A model generated the notes under the pieces. That model had not been told where the DNA came from, did not search any database, and saw only the letters and a program-made list of their open reading frames with translations. A program made the translations under genes and the position numbers. A stretch of 21,511 nucleotides of DNA from Tubiluchus corallicola (lineage: Eukaryota; Priapulida; Priapulimorpha; Priapulimorphida; Tubiluchidae): the NCBI GenBank assembly GCA_030141605.1, contig JAQGDQ010001040.1, positions 1-21,511 of the forward strand. The letters run 5' to 3'. This document shows, piece by piece, positions 9,588 to 19,485 of the stretch. The number at the start of each line of letters is the position of its first letter. Within the stretch, counting starts at the first letter, position 1.

Positions 9588-10478
9588 TTCACGTCATGTG
9601 AACAGACCTTTCTGACTTTGCCTATTCGAGTCACGTCATGTGAACAGACCTTTCTGACTTCGCCTTTTCGATTCAGCTCATGTGAACAGATCCTTTCTGA
9701 CTTTGCCTTTTCGATTCAGCTCATGTGAACAGATCCTTTCTAGCTTTGCCTTTTCTATTCAGGTCATGCGAACAGATCCTTTCTGACTTTGCCATTTCGA
9801 TTCAGGTCATGTGAACAGATCCTTTCTGACTTTGCCTTTTCCATGAAAGTCATGTGAACAGATCCTTTCTGACTTTGCCTCTTCCATTTACGTCATGTGA
9901 ACAGATCTTTTCTAACTTTGCCTTTTCTATTCAGGTCATGTGAACAGATCCCTTCTGACTTTGCCATTTCGATTCAGGTCATGTGTACAGATCCTTGCTG
10001 ATTTTGTCTTTTCCATTCACGGCATGTGAACAGATCCTTTCTGACTTTGCCTCTTCCATTTACGTCATGTGAACAGATCCTTTCTAACTTTGCCTTTTCT
10101 ATTCAGGTCATGTGAACAGATCCTTTCTGACTTTGCCTTTTCCAATCACGTCATGTGAACAGATCCTTTCTGATTTTGCCATTTCGATTCAGGTCATGTG
10201 AACAGATCTCTCTGGCTTTGGCTTTTCGATTCAGGTCATGTGAACAGATCCTTTCTGACTTTGCCTCTTCCATTTACGTCATGTGAACAGATCCTTTCTA
10301 ACTTTGCCTTTTCTATTCAGGTCACGTGAACAGATCCTTTCTGACTTTGCCTTTTCCAATCACGTCATGTGAACAGATCCTTTCTGATTTTGCCATTTCG
10401 ATTCAGGTCATGTGAACATCTCTCTGGCTTTGGCTTTTCGATTCAGGTCATGTGAACAGATCCTTTCTGACTTTGATG
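9588..10478. repeat. 43-bp minisatellite, 21 copies, E-box/M-box-like core
   Basis: The unit is 42-43 bp: a variable arm (for example attcag, atttac or aatcac), then gtcatgtgaacagatcc, then tttctgactttgcc. I count 21 copies of the gtgaacag core. A five-unit block (variants ending catttacgtc, tattcaggtc, aatcacgtc, then two gattcaggtc types) of about 213 bp is present twice in tandem from about 10050, showing higher-order duplication. The core tcatgtga is an E-box-type sequence (CANNTG), matching the M-box bound by MITF/TFE-type factors in animals; one unit has tcacgtga. Regulatory activity is inference. Confidence 0.95.
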
Positions 10479-11481
10479 TATCGAATTTGATTTTAATTTC
10501 CATTGTTCCTCTCGCCAATCTACTTCTTGTACGTTTTTTTTGGTGGGGGAGTAACATTTGTCATTCTTCTCCCAATCCTATTGGCCTCATTGGCTCTCTT
10601 TAGAATCCTAAGCCCTTGATCTCTGATAGTTGGACAAAGGAATAGGGTGTCATCTTACACAGATTTTTACACAGATTGTAAGCTTGCTGCTTGCTGTAGA
10701 TGTTGGATGTCTAGTCAATCGTCTTTCCTTCATCTTCATAACAGCCTGAAAAGTTGTCAGTGGCTATTTTACCAATACTCTTCACTTTTGCAAGAAAGTC
10801 AATTCCAACCCAGACAATAAGAGCATCTATTCGGAACAGTAATATACACCAACATCAGATGCTTCTGATTCAGCATTATGACATGAAGATTTTCTATTTC
10901 AGAAAACTCCAGCTTCAGATAGGTTGGCACTTCAGGAGGCAAAATCGCAAGACGTCATCTCAGCGTCACCAGGTTTTGTGTCTGTAGCACCCAACAAACC
11001 AGATGACTCCTTGCAAAAGATGGGAATCTCCAAGTCTAACCTTCATAATTTATTTACGTATGAATCTAATTAATAATTAAATCTATAGATAGCGAAAGCC
11101 TCCCACTAAGCAGTCGTTGTAATAAGTATTGGTACTGTATTTCCTCCGATACTAAAAACAACTTAAAATCAAGCAATGATTTTCTCAACTTAATGATAGA
11201 CTTACCCTATAGAACGTGATTTTAATGAAATTATTAAAGTTTCTATTTATCTTACTGCAGTTCCTTAGCGCAATGCCCCAGAGCAACCTATAAAGGTATT
11301 GAAGTGACTTGTAAAAAACAAGCAAAATCGCAATGATTGAAGAAAAGGTTGTTAAACACTGAGCAATTTCTGTGACCTTTACGACCTGCATAATGCTTTA
11401 GTTGGTTTTTTGCTCCACTAACATCAGACAATTCCTCAGCAAGCATTTGTTTGAGTGATATACCTAAGTTTGGTACTAGGC
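10479..11481. other. No recognised gene between two arrays
   Basis: Several open frames (10412-10603 and 10754-10987 on plus, 11185-11391 on minus) show no recognisable domain or consistent splice sites. The minus strand of 10740-10990 has patches resembling degraded coding sequence in more than one frame, so an old pseudogene or transposon is possible. I cannot name it. Confidence 0.35.
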
Positions 11482-12550
11482 AAAACCAATAAACCGTTAG
11501 ATTATTTGAAACAAACCAAAACTAATAAACCGTTAGATTATTTTAAACAAAGCAAAACTGATAAACCTTAGATTATTTGAAACAAAGCAAAATTAATAAA
11601 CCGTTAGATTATTTGAAACAAAGCAAAACTAATAAACCGTTAGATTATTTGAAACAAAGCAAAATTAATAAACCGTTAGATTATTTTAAACAAAGCAAAC
11701 CTAATAAACCTTAGATTATTTGAAACAAAGCAAAACAAATAAACCGTTAGATTATTTGAAACAAAGCAAAACTAATAAACCGTTAGATTATTTGAAACAA
11801 AGCAAAATTAGTAAACCGTTAGATTATTTTAAACAAAGCAAAACTGATAAACCTTAGATTATTTGAAACAAAGCAAAACTAATAAACCTTAGATTATTTG
11901 AAACAAAGCAAAACTAATAAACCGTTAGATTATTTGAAACAAAGCAAAACTAATAAATCGGTTGATTATTTGAAACAAAACAAAACTAATAAATCGTTTG
12001 ATTATTTGAAACAAAACAAAACTAATAAACCTTAGATTATTTGAAACAAAGCAAAACTAATAAACCGTTAGATTATTTGAAACAAAGCAAAACTAATAAA
12101 CCGTTAGATTATTTGAAACAAAGCAAAACTAATAAACCTTAGATTATTTGAAACAAAGCAAAACTAATAAACCTTAGATTATTTGAAACAAAACAAAACT
12201 AATAAACCGTTAGATTATTTGAAACAAAGCAAAACTAATAAACCGTTAGATTATTTGAAACAAAGCAAAACTAATAAACCTTAGATTATTTGAAACAAAG
12301 CAAAACTAATAAACCTTAGTTTATTTGAAACAAACCAAAACTAATAAACCGTTAGATTATTTGAAACAAAGCAAAACTAATAAACCTTAGTTTATTTGAA
12401 ACAAACCAAAACTAATAAACCGTTAGATTATTTGAAACAAAGCAAAACTAATAAACCGTTAGATTATTTGGAACAAACCAAAACTAATAAACCGTTTGAT
12501 TATTTTAAACAAAGCAAAATTAATAAACCGTTTGATTATTTGAAACAACA
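11482..12550. repeat. 35/36-bp minisatellite, about 30 copies
   Basis: The unit reads aaaactaataaaccgttag then attatttgaaacaaagc (36 bp). A second form has ccttag instead of ccgttag (35 bp). Reading left to right, the two forms are mixed non-randomly. Early units follow a cycle of long, long, long with ttttaaac, then short; the middle and later units show repeats of long, long, short, short. Some units near 11944-12013 carry aatcggttgatt/aatcgtttgatt instead. This indicates growth by duplication of multi-unit blocks. Decayed units continue to about 12580. Confidence 0.95.
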
Positions 12551-12599
12551 ATTTAATTTATTAAACGGCTAATTTGTTTAAGAAAACAGACACTGAAAA

Positions 12600-12668
12600 A
12601 TCACAAATTGGTCAGGATTTGAACTTGTGGCCTCACGATTCACAGGCTCGACCATTCAACTACACCTT
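12600..12668 (-). ncRNA. tRNA-like Pol III element (pseudogene or SINE head)
   Basis: On the minus strand, an A-box TAGTTGAATGG and a B-box AGTTCAAATCC are placed as in tRNA genes, with a plausible anticodon-like stem between them (gcct…aggc). A TTTTT run follows on the same strand at about 12600, which would end RNA polymerase III transcription. The acceptor stem pairs poorly and the T-arm stem has a mismatch, so it is probably a tRNA-derived repeat rather than a working tRNA. Confidence 0.6.
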
Positions 12669-13130
12669 ATATTATTTTTCTATTTCCCAACATTCAAGTT
12701 TCTTGAATACATAATAATATTTAAGCAACCAAATACTTTTAAGAACGTGTCAGTTTTTTAGCTTTCTTTGAAAATAGACGGCATGTGCATAATTTTATCA
12801 TTTACATGGCTTAAAACACGTGTAGTTCTTGCCTTGACATTTATGCTGGACATTTCTAAGTCCAAACATATAAGATTACAAGTTTCATACTACCTCACTG
12901 ACTTCGGTTGTAATCGCTAATACAAAGGCGTCATAATTGGCCTTTTTAAACGGTTAAGCGACAATGTTTTTATAGCCAGCTATACAGTCCGCTCAGCAAT
13001 GCATTGTCGCGTTCAGTGACACGAATATTAGATCACAGCCACACGTGTTCGTATCTTACTGCTTTAGCAACTTCCCGAACGTTTATGTATGAGTGTTGTA
13101 CACATAAGCTTAATAAGTGAAACAACTTAC

Positions 13131-13163
13131 CGATGAACCTGGTGTCAAAAGCCTGGAAAACAT
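13131..13163 (-). CDS. Candidate short exon (MFSRLLTPGSS)
   Basis: On the minus strand an ATG at 13163 opens an 11-codon frame ending exactly at TCG followed by gtaagttg, a near-consensus splice donor. Alternatively the run ttttccag just before GCT would be an acceptor, making a 22-nt microexon (13131-13152). Both readings rest only on splice-site appearance. There is no partner exon or family match, so this is a weak call. Confidence 0.2.
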
Positions 13164-13275
13164 GAATGTCGTGTTAGTTCACTCTAATTCATCACGTAAT
13201 ATCTACCCGTTCGTCCATGTTGGCTGCGTGAGAAAGTTGCTGGCTTCTAGCAATCTACATCTCTGTATGTGAAGC

Positions 13276-13311
13276 CTGGTATTGATTTGTACTGGGAGCT
13301 GTCAATACCAG
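13276..13311. other. Inverted repeat (10-bp perfect stem)
   Basis: ctggtattga at 13276-13285 pairs perfectly with tcaataccag at 13302-13311 across a 16-base loop. Function unknown. Confidence 0.7.
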
Positions 13312-13469
13312 CGTGCCCAGGGTTTCGTCGCTTTACATTGTTGTTTAAATGCAAAAATTTTGTCAATTTTAGTGTAAATGTTCGGCTGAGTTTCTTTTTT
13401 CTTTTATTACTCGCGTCGACTTGCCGTGGCTTAAAAACAACGTTGTGATTTAAATCAACTTATTACAAT

Positions 13470-14147
13470 GGTGCACTCATCCACGCTCACAGTCATTCAC
13501 ACTCATCCACATTCATCCACACTCATTCACACTGATCCACACTGATCCACACTCATTCACATTCATCCACACTCATTAACATTCATCCACACTCATTCAC
13601 ACTCATCCACACTCATTCACACTCATCCACACTCATTCATACTCATTCACACTCATCCACACTCATTCACACTCATTCACACTCATCCACACTCATTCAC
13701 ACTCATTCACATTCATCCACACTCATTCACACTCATCCACACTCATTCACACTCATCCACACTCATTCACACTCATCCACACTCATCCACACTCATCCAC
13801 ACTCATTCACACCCATCCACACTCATTCACACTCATTCACACTCATCCACACTCATCCACACTCATTCACACTCATCCACACTCATCCACACTCATTCAC
13901 ACTCATCCACACTCATTCACACTCATTCACACTCATCCACACACTCATTCACACTCATTCACACTCATCCACACACTCATTCACACTCATCCACACTCAT
14001 TCACACTCATCCACACTCATCCACACTCATTCACACTCATTCACACTCATCCACACTCATTCACACTCATTCACACTCATCCACACACTCATTCACACTC
14101 ATCCACATTCATCCACACTCATTCACACTCATCCACACTCATTCACA
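13470..14147. repeat. 10-bp minisatellite (ACTCATYCAC)n
   Basis: About 66 units of a 10-bp repeat that switches between actcatccac and actcattcac. Occasional 12-bp units carry an extra AC (near 13939, 13971 and 14085). A few early units have attcat or actgat. The C/T switch tends to alternate but is irregular. Confidence 0.97.
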
Positions 14148-14184
14148 GTTTGTTTGTTTATTCGATCATTTGTTTGTTGGCAGC

Positions 14185-14365
14185 TCCTCCACTCATTACT
14201 TAGCTCGCTCACTCATTCATTCATTTATTAACTCATTCATTTGTTCGTCCGTTCATTCATTCATTCGTCCATTTGTTAACTCATTCATTTATTAACTCAT
14301 TCATTCATTCATTCATTCATTCGTTCATTCATTTATTCCTCGATTCATTCATTCATTCATTCATT
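14185..14365. repeat. (TTCA)n tetranucleotide repeat
   Basis: Imperfect ttca/ttcattca runs interspersed with ttcgt, ttta and actca motifs. It adjoins the 10-bp array with a roughly 40-bp spacer. Both arrays share actcattca, so one may have seeded the other. Confidence 0.9.
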
Positions 14366-15257
14366 TTCGCACTCAGTCAATCAAACATTTCTGGCTGAAT
14401 TCTAAAGAATTGTCAAGATCTGCAAGAGTGTTGTGTTATAATGAACAAACGGTTTTCTGCAAAAAATTCCGCGTTTTCCAGCCAGAGTGGTCACGCGGTC
14501 ACAACATCTTCAATAAGAACTCATTCACCTAATATATGACGTACGTATGACGTCAGACATGCATTGTACACCCGGTCATCCACACCCAAAGCTGGTGAGA
14601 ATTTCCCATTGATCAAGCATCACTATTATATACGTTACTCTTCTATTATATATATATAAGTATACTTGTATACTTGAAAATATTATTAGAAAACACCTCT
14701 GGTGTACCGATCCATAATATAGTAACAAAAACACTAGAGAAAAACACACGCAGCAGTTTCATATATATATATATGTTCTGCGCGCTGACCTTAATAAACT
14801 GTCATCATATACCTTGTTCTAATCATTAATCGTGGTCATAGACAATGGCTTTATTGCACACCAAGTGCCTCGATTTCGAGAATCAGCGTGCTTTCGATTT
14901 AAAGTAGAGATCAATAATGTAAATAAAGGTCTTGTAAATTAACCCACATAATATGTTATTTCCGATTCTAGCCAATTACTGGCTTCACGTGTGTTGGATT
15001 CATGCATGTATTGGTCTCGTGTATAATTTAATACGATTAGTACAGCGATACAAGCAATCATTTTTGAGTACTGTCTAGCTAGGATAGATACTACGAAAAA
15101 CATGATGTGAATAGAATAAGTTGATGAATTTAGCTTAACATCAACATCAAACACATCATAAGCAACTTGTCCCACCCTTTCGCACACCGCTATTCAAGTT
15201 GCAAACTTTCTCAATTTCACTCTTACTTAATGCATAACTTGTAATCCTGTGGCTAAC
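14366..15257. other. AT-rich intergenic with TA runs
   Basis: Includes short TA repeats at about 14645-14660 and 14762-14776. A minus-strand 82-codon frame (14939-15187) has no family signal. No gene supported. Confidence 0.45.
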
Positions 15258-15259
15258 CA

Positions 15260-15297
15260 AGGACTTCTATACCTAAAGTTACAGAGGTCCTTGGCCT
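15260..15297. other. Hairpin 1 (about 12-bp stem)
   Basis: ccaaggacttct and agaggtccttgg face each other across a 14-base loop. Eleven positions are Watson-Crick pairs and one is a T/G wobble. Confidence 0.75.
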
Positions 15298-15536
15298 AAC
15301 TTATAAATGACGTATCTATTCTCTGAAAGGCTTTTATACAAGTTAAACCTGTCAACCAATCAACGTTCGATTAATTGCCCATTCCTTTTATCATAAATGT
15401 GCTTACGATTGTAATCTTTCTTATCAAATAAAAATATTGTTTAAACTAAGTTAGACGAGAAAAACCATCTTCTTAAATCTGATTTAGAATTAATCCGAAT
15501 CCTTTCGTGGAACCGAAGTTAATAGCTCTTGGTGTT

Positions 15537-15575
15537 TTCAAAGAGGTTCCGAATTATGTACTGGGAACCTCTTTG
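15537..15575. other. Hairpin 2 (12-bp perfect stem)
   Basis: caaagaggttcc and ggaacctctttg are perfect inverted repeats separated by 13 bases. It has the same geometry as hairpin 1, about 280 bp away, though the stem sequences differ. Confidence 0.8.
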
Positions 15576-15579
15576 GTAC

Positions 15580-16329
15580 GTCTTGAGTGCAGGACGAGTC
15601 ATTTGCTTTTGTAATTGTTTAGTAATGATTTAACTAATACTGTTAAACACTGTTCCCTGTACTGTGAAAGCATTGTTCTTGTCTCTTGCTTTAGAACAAT
15701 AACAAATGCAAGCAAAACAATCAAAACGTAGTAGCGCATGCGCTTTAACTTTTGTGATTTGAATGCAAAGCTCGTTACACCTTTGAAATCTAAGCAAGAA
15801 CTTTGCTGCCTTCTTCTGCGTTTGATGGTAACGAAGATCAGTATAATTGGGAGTATTCTGGAAGTACCTTATCAAATGCCTGTCTAGGGCAAACGCCGAT
15901 CTTTATTCCCTCTGTCGACCACAATAATTTTTGACAGTGTATTAGCGTGGCGACAGTTTCTATACAACTTATGGCCGCTAGGCTAGTACTTTATTGTCTC
16001 AAAATTGGCACATAAAGCATCACTGTAAATCCTTCTGACTGTACAACTTACCAATGCATTATAATACAAACTTGTCTTCAAATTTCCATAATATTGAACT
16101 TTGTAAAATGAAGCCAAACCGTGAAAAAACGAAACTTAAATAGTAAGTTCACTTACTTTAACTGGGAAAAACTAAATTTCTTTTGTGTTGGAAACCACGC
16201 ACAAACGTACCAGCAGGCAATAACGCAAGGCAATAATCTAAATTTATTTCAGCTATTGACTTTCGAGAAAAAGCAATGCATAAACCACATTTGCACGCAT
16301 GCATGTATGATGCATATAAATTCGATTGT
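15580..16329. other. No supported gene
   Basis: Short open frames on both strands. A minus-strand stretch around 15780-15850 reads NTPNYTDLRYHQTQKKAAK between acceptor-like and donor-like sites, but support is thin. Confidence 0.35.
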
Positions 16330-16334
16330 ATAAA

Positions 16335-16454
16335 TTACAAGGCCATATCACGTTGAAAACACCGCTTCTCGTCTGATCACCGAAGTTAAGCAACGTAGGG
16401 CCTGGTTAGTACTTGAATGGGTGACCGCCTAGGAATACCAGGTGCTGTAGGCTT
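16335..16454 (+). rRNA. 5S rRNA-like sequence (SINE head, not a functional 5S gene)
   Basis: Diagnostic 5S segments are present in order: ggccatatcacgttgaaaac, accgaagttaagcaacgt, gggcctggttagtacttg, atgggtgaccgcctagg, and aataccaggtgctgtaggctt. The internal control region (A-box around aagttaagc and C-box around atgggtgacc) is retained, so Pol III transcription is plausible. The first several bases that should pair with the 3' end are missing, because the left target duplication runs directly into ggcc. No T-run terminator follows at the 5S end; the sequence continues into the SINE body. It is therefore a retroposon head and not ribosomal. Confidence 0.88.
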
Positions 16455-16874
16455 GCGGGATGCCCACACTGTATCTCGACTAGGCAGAGGAGCTGCACAA
16501 GCAGCCAACGGCTAGAGGGCGGAGGAGGTCAAGTGACCCAACGGCCATGTGTAGAGGAGTAAAGCTTCCAAATCAGGAGTGGAGCCCCGAAGGCGGACCA
16601 GTGCACTATGCTCACTGACTCCGGCAGCTCCTGCAGCCAACCTGGTGCTAAACGTATCGCTCCGCTTTCCTTTGGACTACACCAGGGAGGAAGAGAGGGG
16701 GTTCCTGTTGTCTGGGCAACTCAGGATCTCCATACACCTTGCCCAGGCGTGCGCCCTGGAGAGGCCATTCCAGTGGTTCAAGGATCGGATGCTGCAGCTC
16801 CATCAACGTAATCAATAACTGACTCTCTTGGCGCACACTACATTGTCTTCCGAGACAGAAGGATGCCAACAACA
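16342..16874 (+). mobile_element. 5S rRNA-derived SINE with 12-bp target duplication
   Basis: The head (about 16341-16454) is a 5S rRNA-like sequence and the rest is an unrelated GC-rich body of about 420 bp ending gccaacaacaa. The perfect direct repeat ataaattacaag flanks it at 16330-16341 and 16875-16886, proving insertion as a unit. SINEs with 5S heads and internal RNA polymerase III promoters are known as the SINE3 class. The body is markedly GC-richer than its surroundings and carries overlapping open frames on both strands (16579-16875) that I regard as non-coding. The tail, with a short stem (cttc…gaag) followed by a CAA repeat, has the same architecture as the LINE tail at 7848-7890, suggesting a similar mobilising enzyme (inference). 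Confidence 0.9.
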
Positions 16875-16886
16875 ATAAATTACAAG

Positions 16887-17548
16887 AATATTATTTCCTG
16901 GCGTTCAGTTAGTTAGAAAAGGAGCATACGAAACAGTATATATACAGACTGAGGCAGGGAAAAATAACCGAGCGACCATTATGTGTGTGCTTGATTACAG
17001 TCTTCAAAGTTAAGCGATAATGACTCTCGTTAATAAATGGATGGGTAACCGTTCATTCGTCATACAGCCCTCATTAGTATCCTTCACTATATGACAAAAA
17101 ACCTTAGTCATAAATGAAGCTTGAAAAATTCGTCTTGAAATTTTGTATCAGTTACATGATGTCTTGTGTACATGATGTCTTGTGGCATAAAGAACTTGAA
17201 ATAACAGTAATGCTGTAATTTGTATATTGTAAATTGTAAACTCGTGACGCTGCAAGTTGTAACTTTAAGCTCCAGCATTGACACTCGGACGCATCCATTT
17301 TAACGGTCAGTCATTGACTATATTGTGTAATAATATATCAGATAATATTGTGCAAAGTTTGAAAAAATAATCAGACCATTCGTGGCACATACTTCGCAAG
17401 ATAAAAAGTGTCAATTATTTTATATCGTAAATACGATCAACAATATATTTGTGTGAGCCAGTGTTGCACACTGAGATGGTGAAACCGAACCAATTGGCGC
17501 GAACATCTTAAATTATTGAGAATTTTCTTTTCCGGTTACATAAGTTCT
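16887..17548. other. AT-rich intergenic, no supported gene
   Basis: Contains two close direct copies of catgatgtcttgtg at about 17157-17187. No open frame or exon signal of note. Confidence 0.4.
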
Positions 17549-18239
17549 TTAAAGGACAAGAAACGACATACTTGAAGTAGGTTTCAGAAAAATCGCCTTT
17601 AAAAATTCTATTACTTTAAAGCAATTTTATGCGTATGTCATACTCGCATTGAAAGGAATTTTTGTTTGTTTCCATTTTAAATCTCCAGCAATACTGTTCC
17701 GAAGTCGCCATTACATGACGTCGCTGCGCAAACGTAAATCAGGGGAAGAAAAGGCAATGTTAAACTATGTCCCAAAAGACTTTCCATGCAAATCTATATT
17801 ACTTAGCATTTCGCTTACCTGCTTGAAAAACTTACGTAAATAGAAAAGAACATTTTTAATTATTTAAAATATTTTCACCAATTGGTAAAATGTCGCTGAC
17901 TCACCCTCCAGGGTGCACCACCCACTAACCAAAAACGTATTTTTAATCTTATTCACAAGATACAGTAGTTTAAAATTTTGCTCGCTTAGTGATGTGTGCA
18001 TTACGAATGCTCTGATTATTTTTTCAAACTTTACACAATGTAGTCTAAACTTTTTTTAAATGACCTGTCGTCAAAATGGCTGCGTCTAACGGTCATCGCG
18101 GGAGTTTAAATTTACATGTTTTATACAAGGTGACTGCTGATTGAAGTCCTGTATGTAAAAAGGCAGTATGTAAGTGGTATAAAATTTCAAGACGAATTTT
18201 TTAAGCTTAATGTTTATGAAGGGTTTTCTTGTGCTTTAA
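17549..18239 (+). mobile_element. TTAA-flanked MITE, family 1 copy B
   Basis: Second copy of the element at 1949-2540, same orientation, with TTAA at 17549-17552 and 18236-18239. The interior starts AGGACAAGAAA and ends TTTTCTTGTGCT. It carries an extra block of about 100 bp at roughly 17840-17940 (containing ccaattgg and caccctccagggtg) that copy A lacks, either a nested insertion here or a deletion in copy A. The tgacgtca of copy A is tgacgtcg here. The 64-codon open frame at 17649-17843 is not preserved in copy A, so the element appears non-coding. Confidence 0.87.
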
Positions 18240-18950
18240 ACGTGTAAACCGTAATTCTGAGTAATACAACTTTGCATAGAAAGTTTTTTGTGTAATATCT
18301 TATCGTATCAACCATAACGTAACTAAAACATCTCTACCAGTACAGCACCTCATCTCAAAAGAATACTCTTGATAACAAGTATCTGGTCCCACTAGAGTCA
18401 TCTACTTCAGTGTGCATGCCGTTGAGTGCTGGGCTTGCTGAGTGCTAAATCGTTTAAAAAGCAGATTGGAACGTTGCTGTCACAGTAATAGCAGCACAGA
18501 GTAGCCCAGACTATACAGACTAGAAACAGAAATCAAAACTGTAAATTATTGATAGGAGAAGCTTCATCTTTTTTTTCAAATAATTAACGACATTATTACT
18601 ATAAAGCAGTCTTTCTTGATGTCACAAAAAGCGGGGTTCTCTGTCACTAAATGGGCAGCCACCTCTAAAACTTTCTACTATCACTATCTCGTAGTAAAAA
18701 TCTTACACTTCGTTAAATGTCTGGACAAAATCTTTCTTTGCAATTTTTTGTTCGAGTTTAGATCAAAAATATGATTCTAGAGAAACGAAATATTCACAAT
18801 GAAACCAAGAAAAATTATAACAAGTCATAAGAAAAATCTCTTATATTTTATGGATTTCACGCAACTAATTTTTGGGTAAACGATTCGCCATTATAGTCTC
18901 AATATAGTCTCCATATTATTCTCCATATAGTCTAATCAAGTGTTGCCTCC
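18240..18950. other. No well-supported gene
   Basis: A minus-strand 70-bp segment (18707-18776) lies between tttcgtttctctag and a gtaaga-type donor and would read NHIFDLNSNKKLQRKILSRHLTK in phase with the upstream exon. It could be the next exon of the coiled-coil gene, but the protein signal is weak. Confidence 0.3.
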
Positions 18951-19259
18951 TCCACAAATGCTTAGCGAATGTGTTAAAACATTTATCATTTCTCTGTACC
19001 AAACATCAGTTTATATCCTAATTATGAAATACTACTAACGCCCACTGTAACTCACACTAATCATTAGTAATATGTTGTTATTTTTCTCACTACTAATTCT
19101 AGTGGCCTAACATAAGCTAGCTTCTTAGGTCTCTAGCGCAGAATTCATGATTAATATCCTAATTTTGTTGTATTAACATAAAATTCATTGTCAATGTACT
19201 TGTAATACATAAGTATTTCTTTATTGCAAAATAAATCTATTGAATTGAATTGAATTGAA
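18951..19259 (+). mobile_element. LINE 3' tail with (ATTGA)n end
   Basis: The segment ends with ttgcaaaataaatctattg and then about four ATTGA units. An AATAAA-like region followed by a TTGAA/ATTGA pentamer tail is typical of the 3' ends of some CR1/L2-like non-LTR retrotransposons of invertebrates. No coding part is visible; the left border is a guess. Confidence 0.5.
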
Positions 19260-19485
19260 AAATTGATTAATAAGGCTCAGTGCCGCCTTAAACATACCTT
19301 TTTAACGCTAAAAGCTAATTGCACGATGTCCCGCATAAAGAGACGAAACGTTGCAGTGAATCAAGAAATTAAGCAAAGCTTTAATCTTTCAGATCTGTAT
19401 TTGTTGTTCTAAAAACATCAAAAGAATGGGCACCAAGGGATATCGGCTTACAAAGCTTCGGTTTCTATAGCAACGTATATCTTAC

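Larger units (their letters stand above)
12670..13469. other. Non-repetitive region with possible minus-strand first exon
   Basis: Contains an inverted repeat at 13276-13311 and a strong minus-strand donor-like site at 13130 (see separate entries). No long open frames. Confidence 0.4.

Noticed and set aside
9449-9634. Minus-strand exon ending at a gtaaaa donor
   Set aside because: No convincing acceptor, and the upstream half is part of the 43-bp array.
11482-12550. CRISPR-like array
   Set aside because: Units are contiguous near-identical tandem repeats with no unique spacers, in a eukaryotic context.
14645-14776. TATA-box promoter
   Set aside because: These are simple TA repeats with no associated gene start.
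15780-15860. Minus-strand exon NTPNYTDLRYHQ… of the coiled-coil gene
   Set aside because: Splice sites are weak and there is no coiled-coil character or family support.
16335-16454. Functional 5S rRNA gene
   Set aside because: The 5' terminal stem is missing, there is no terminator at the 5S end, and it is flanked as part of a retroposed unit.
16579-16875. Three overlapping open frames on both strands
   Set aside because: They lie wholly inside the 5S-derived SINE body; high GC content explains the lack of stops.
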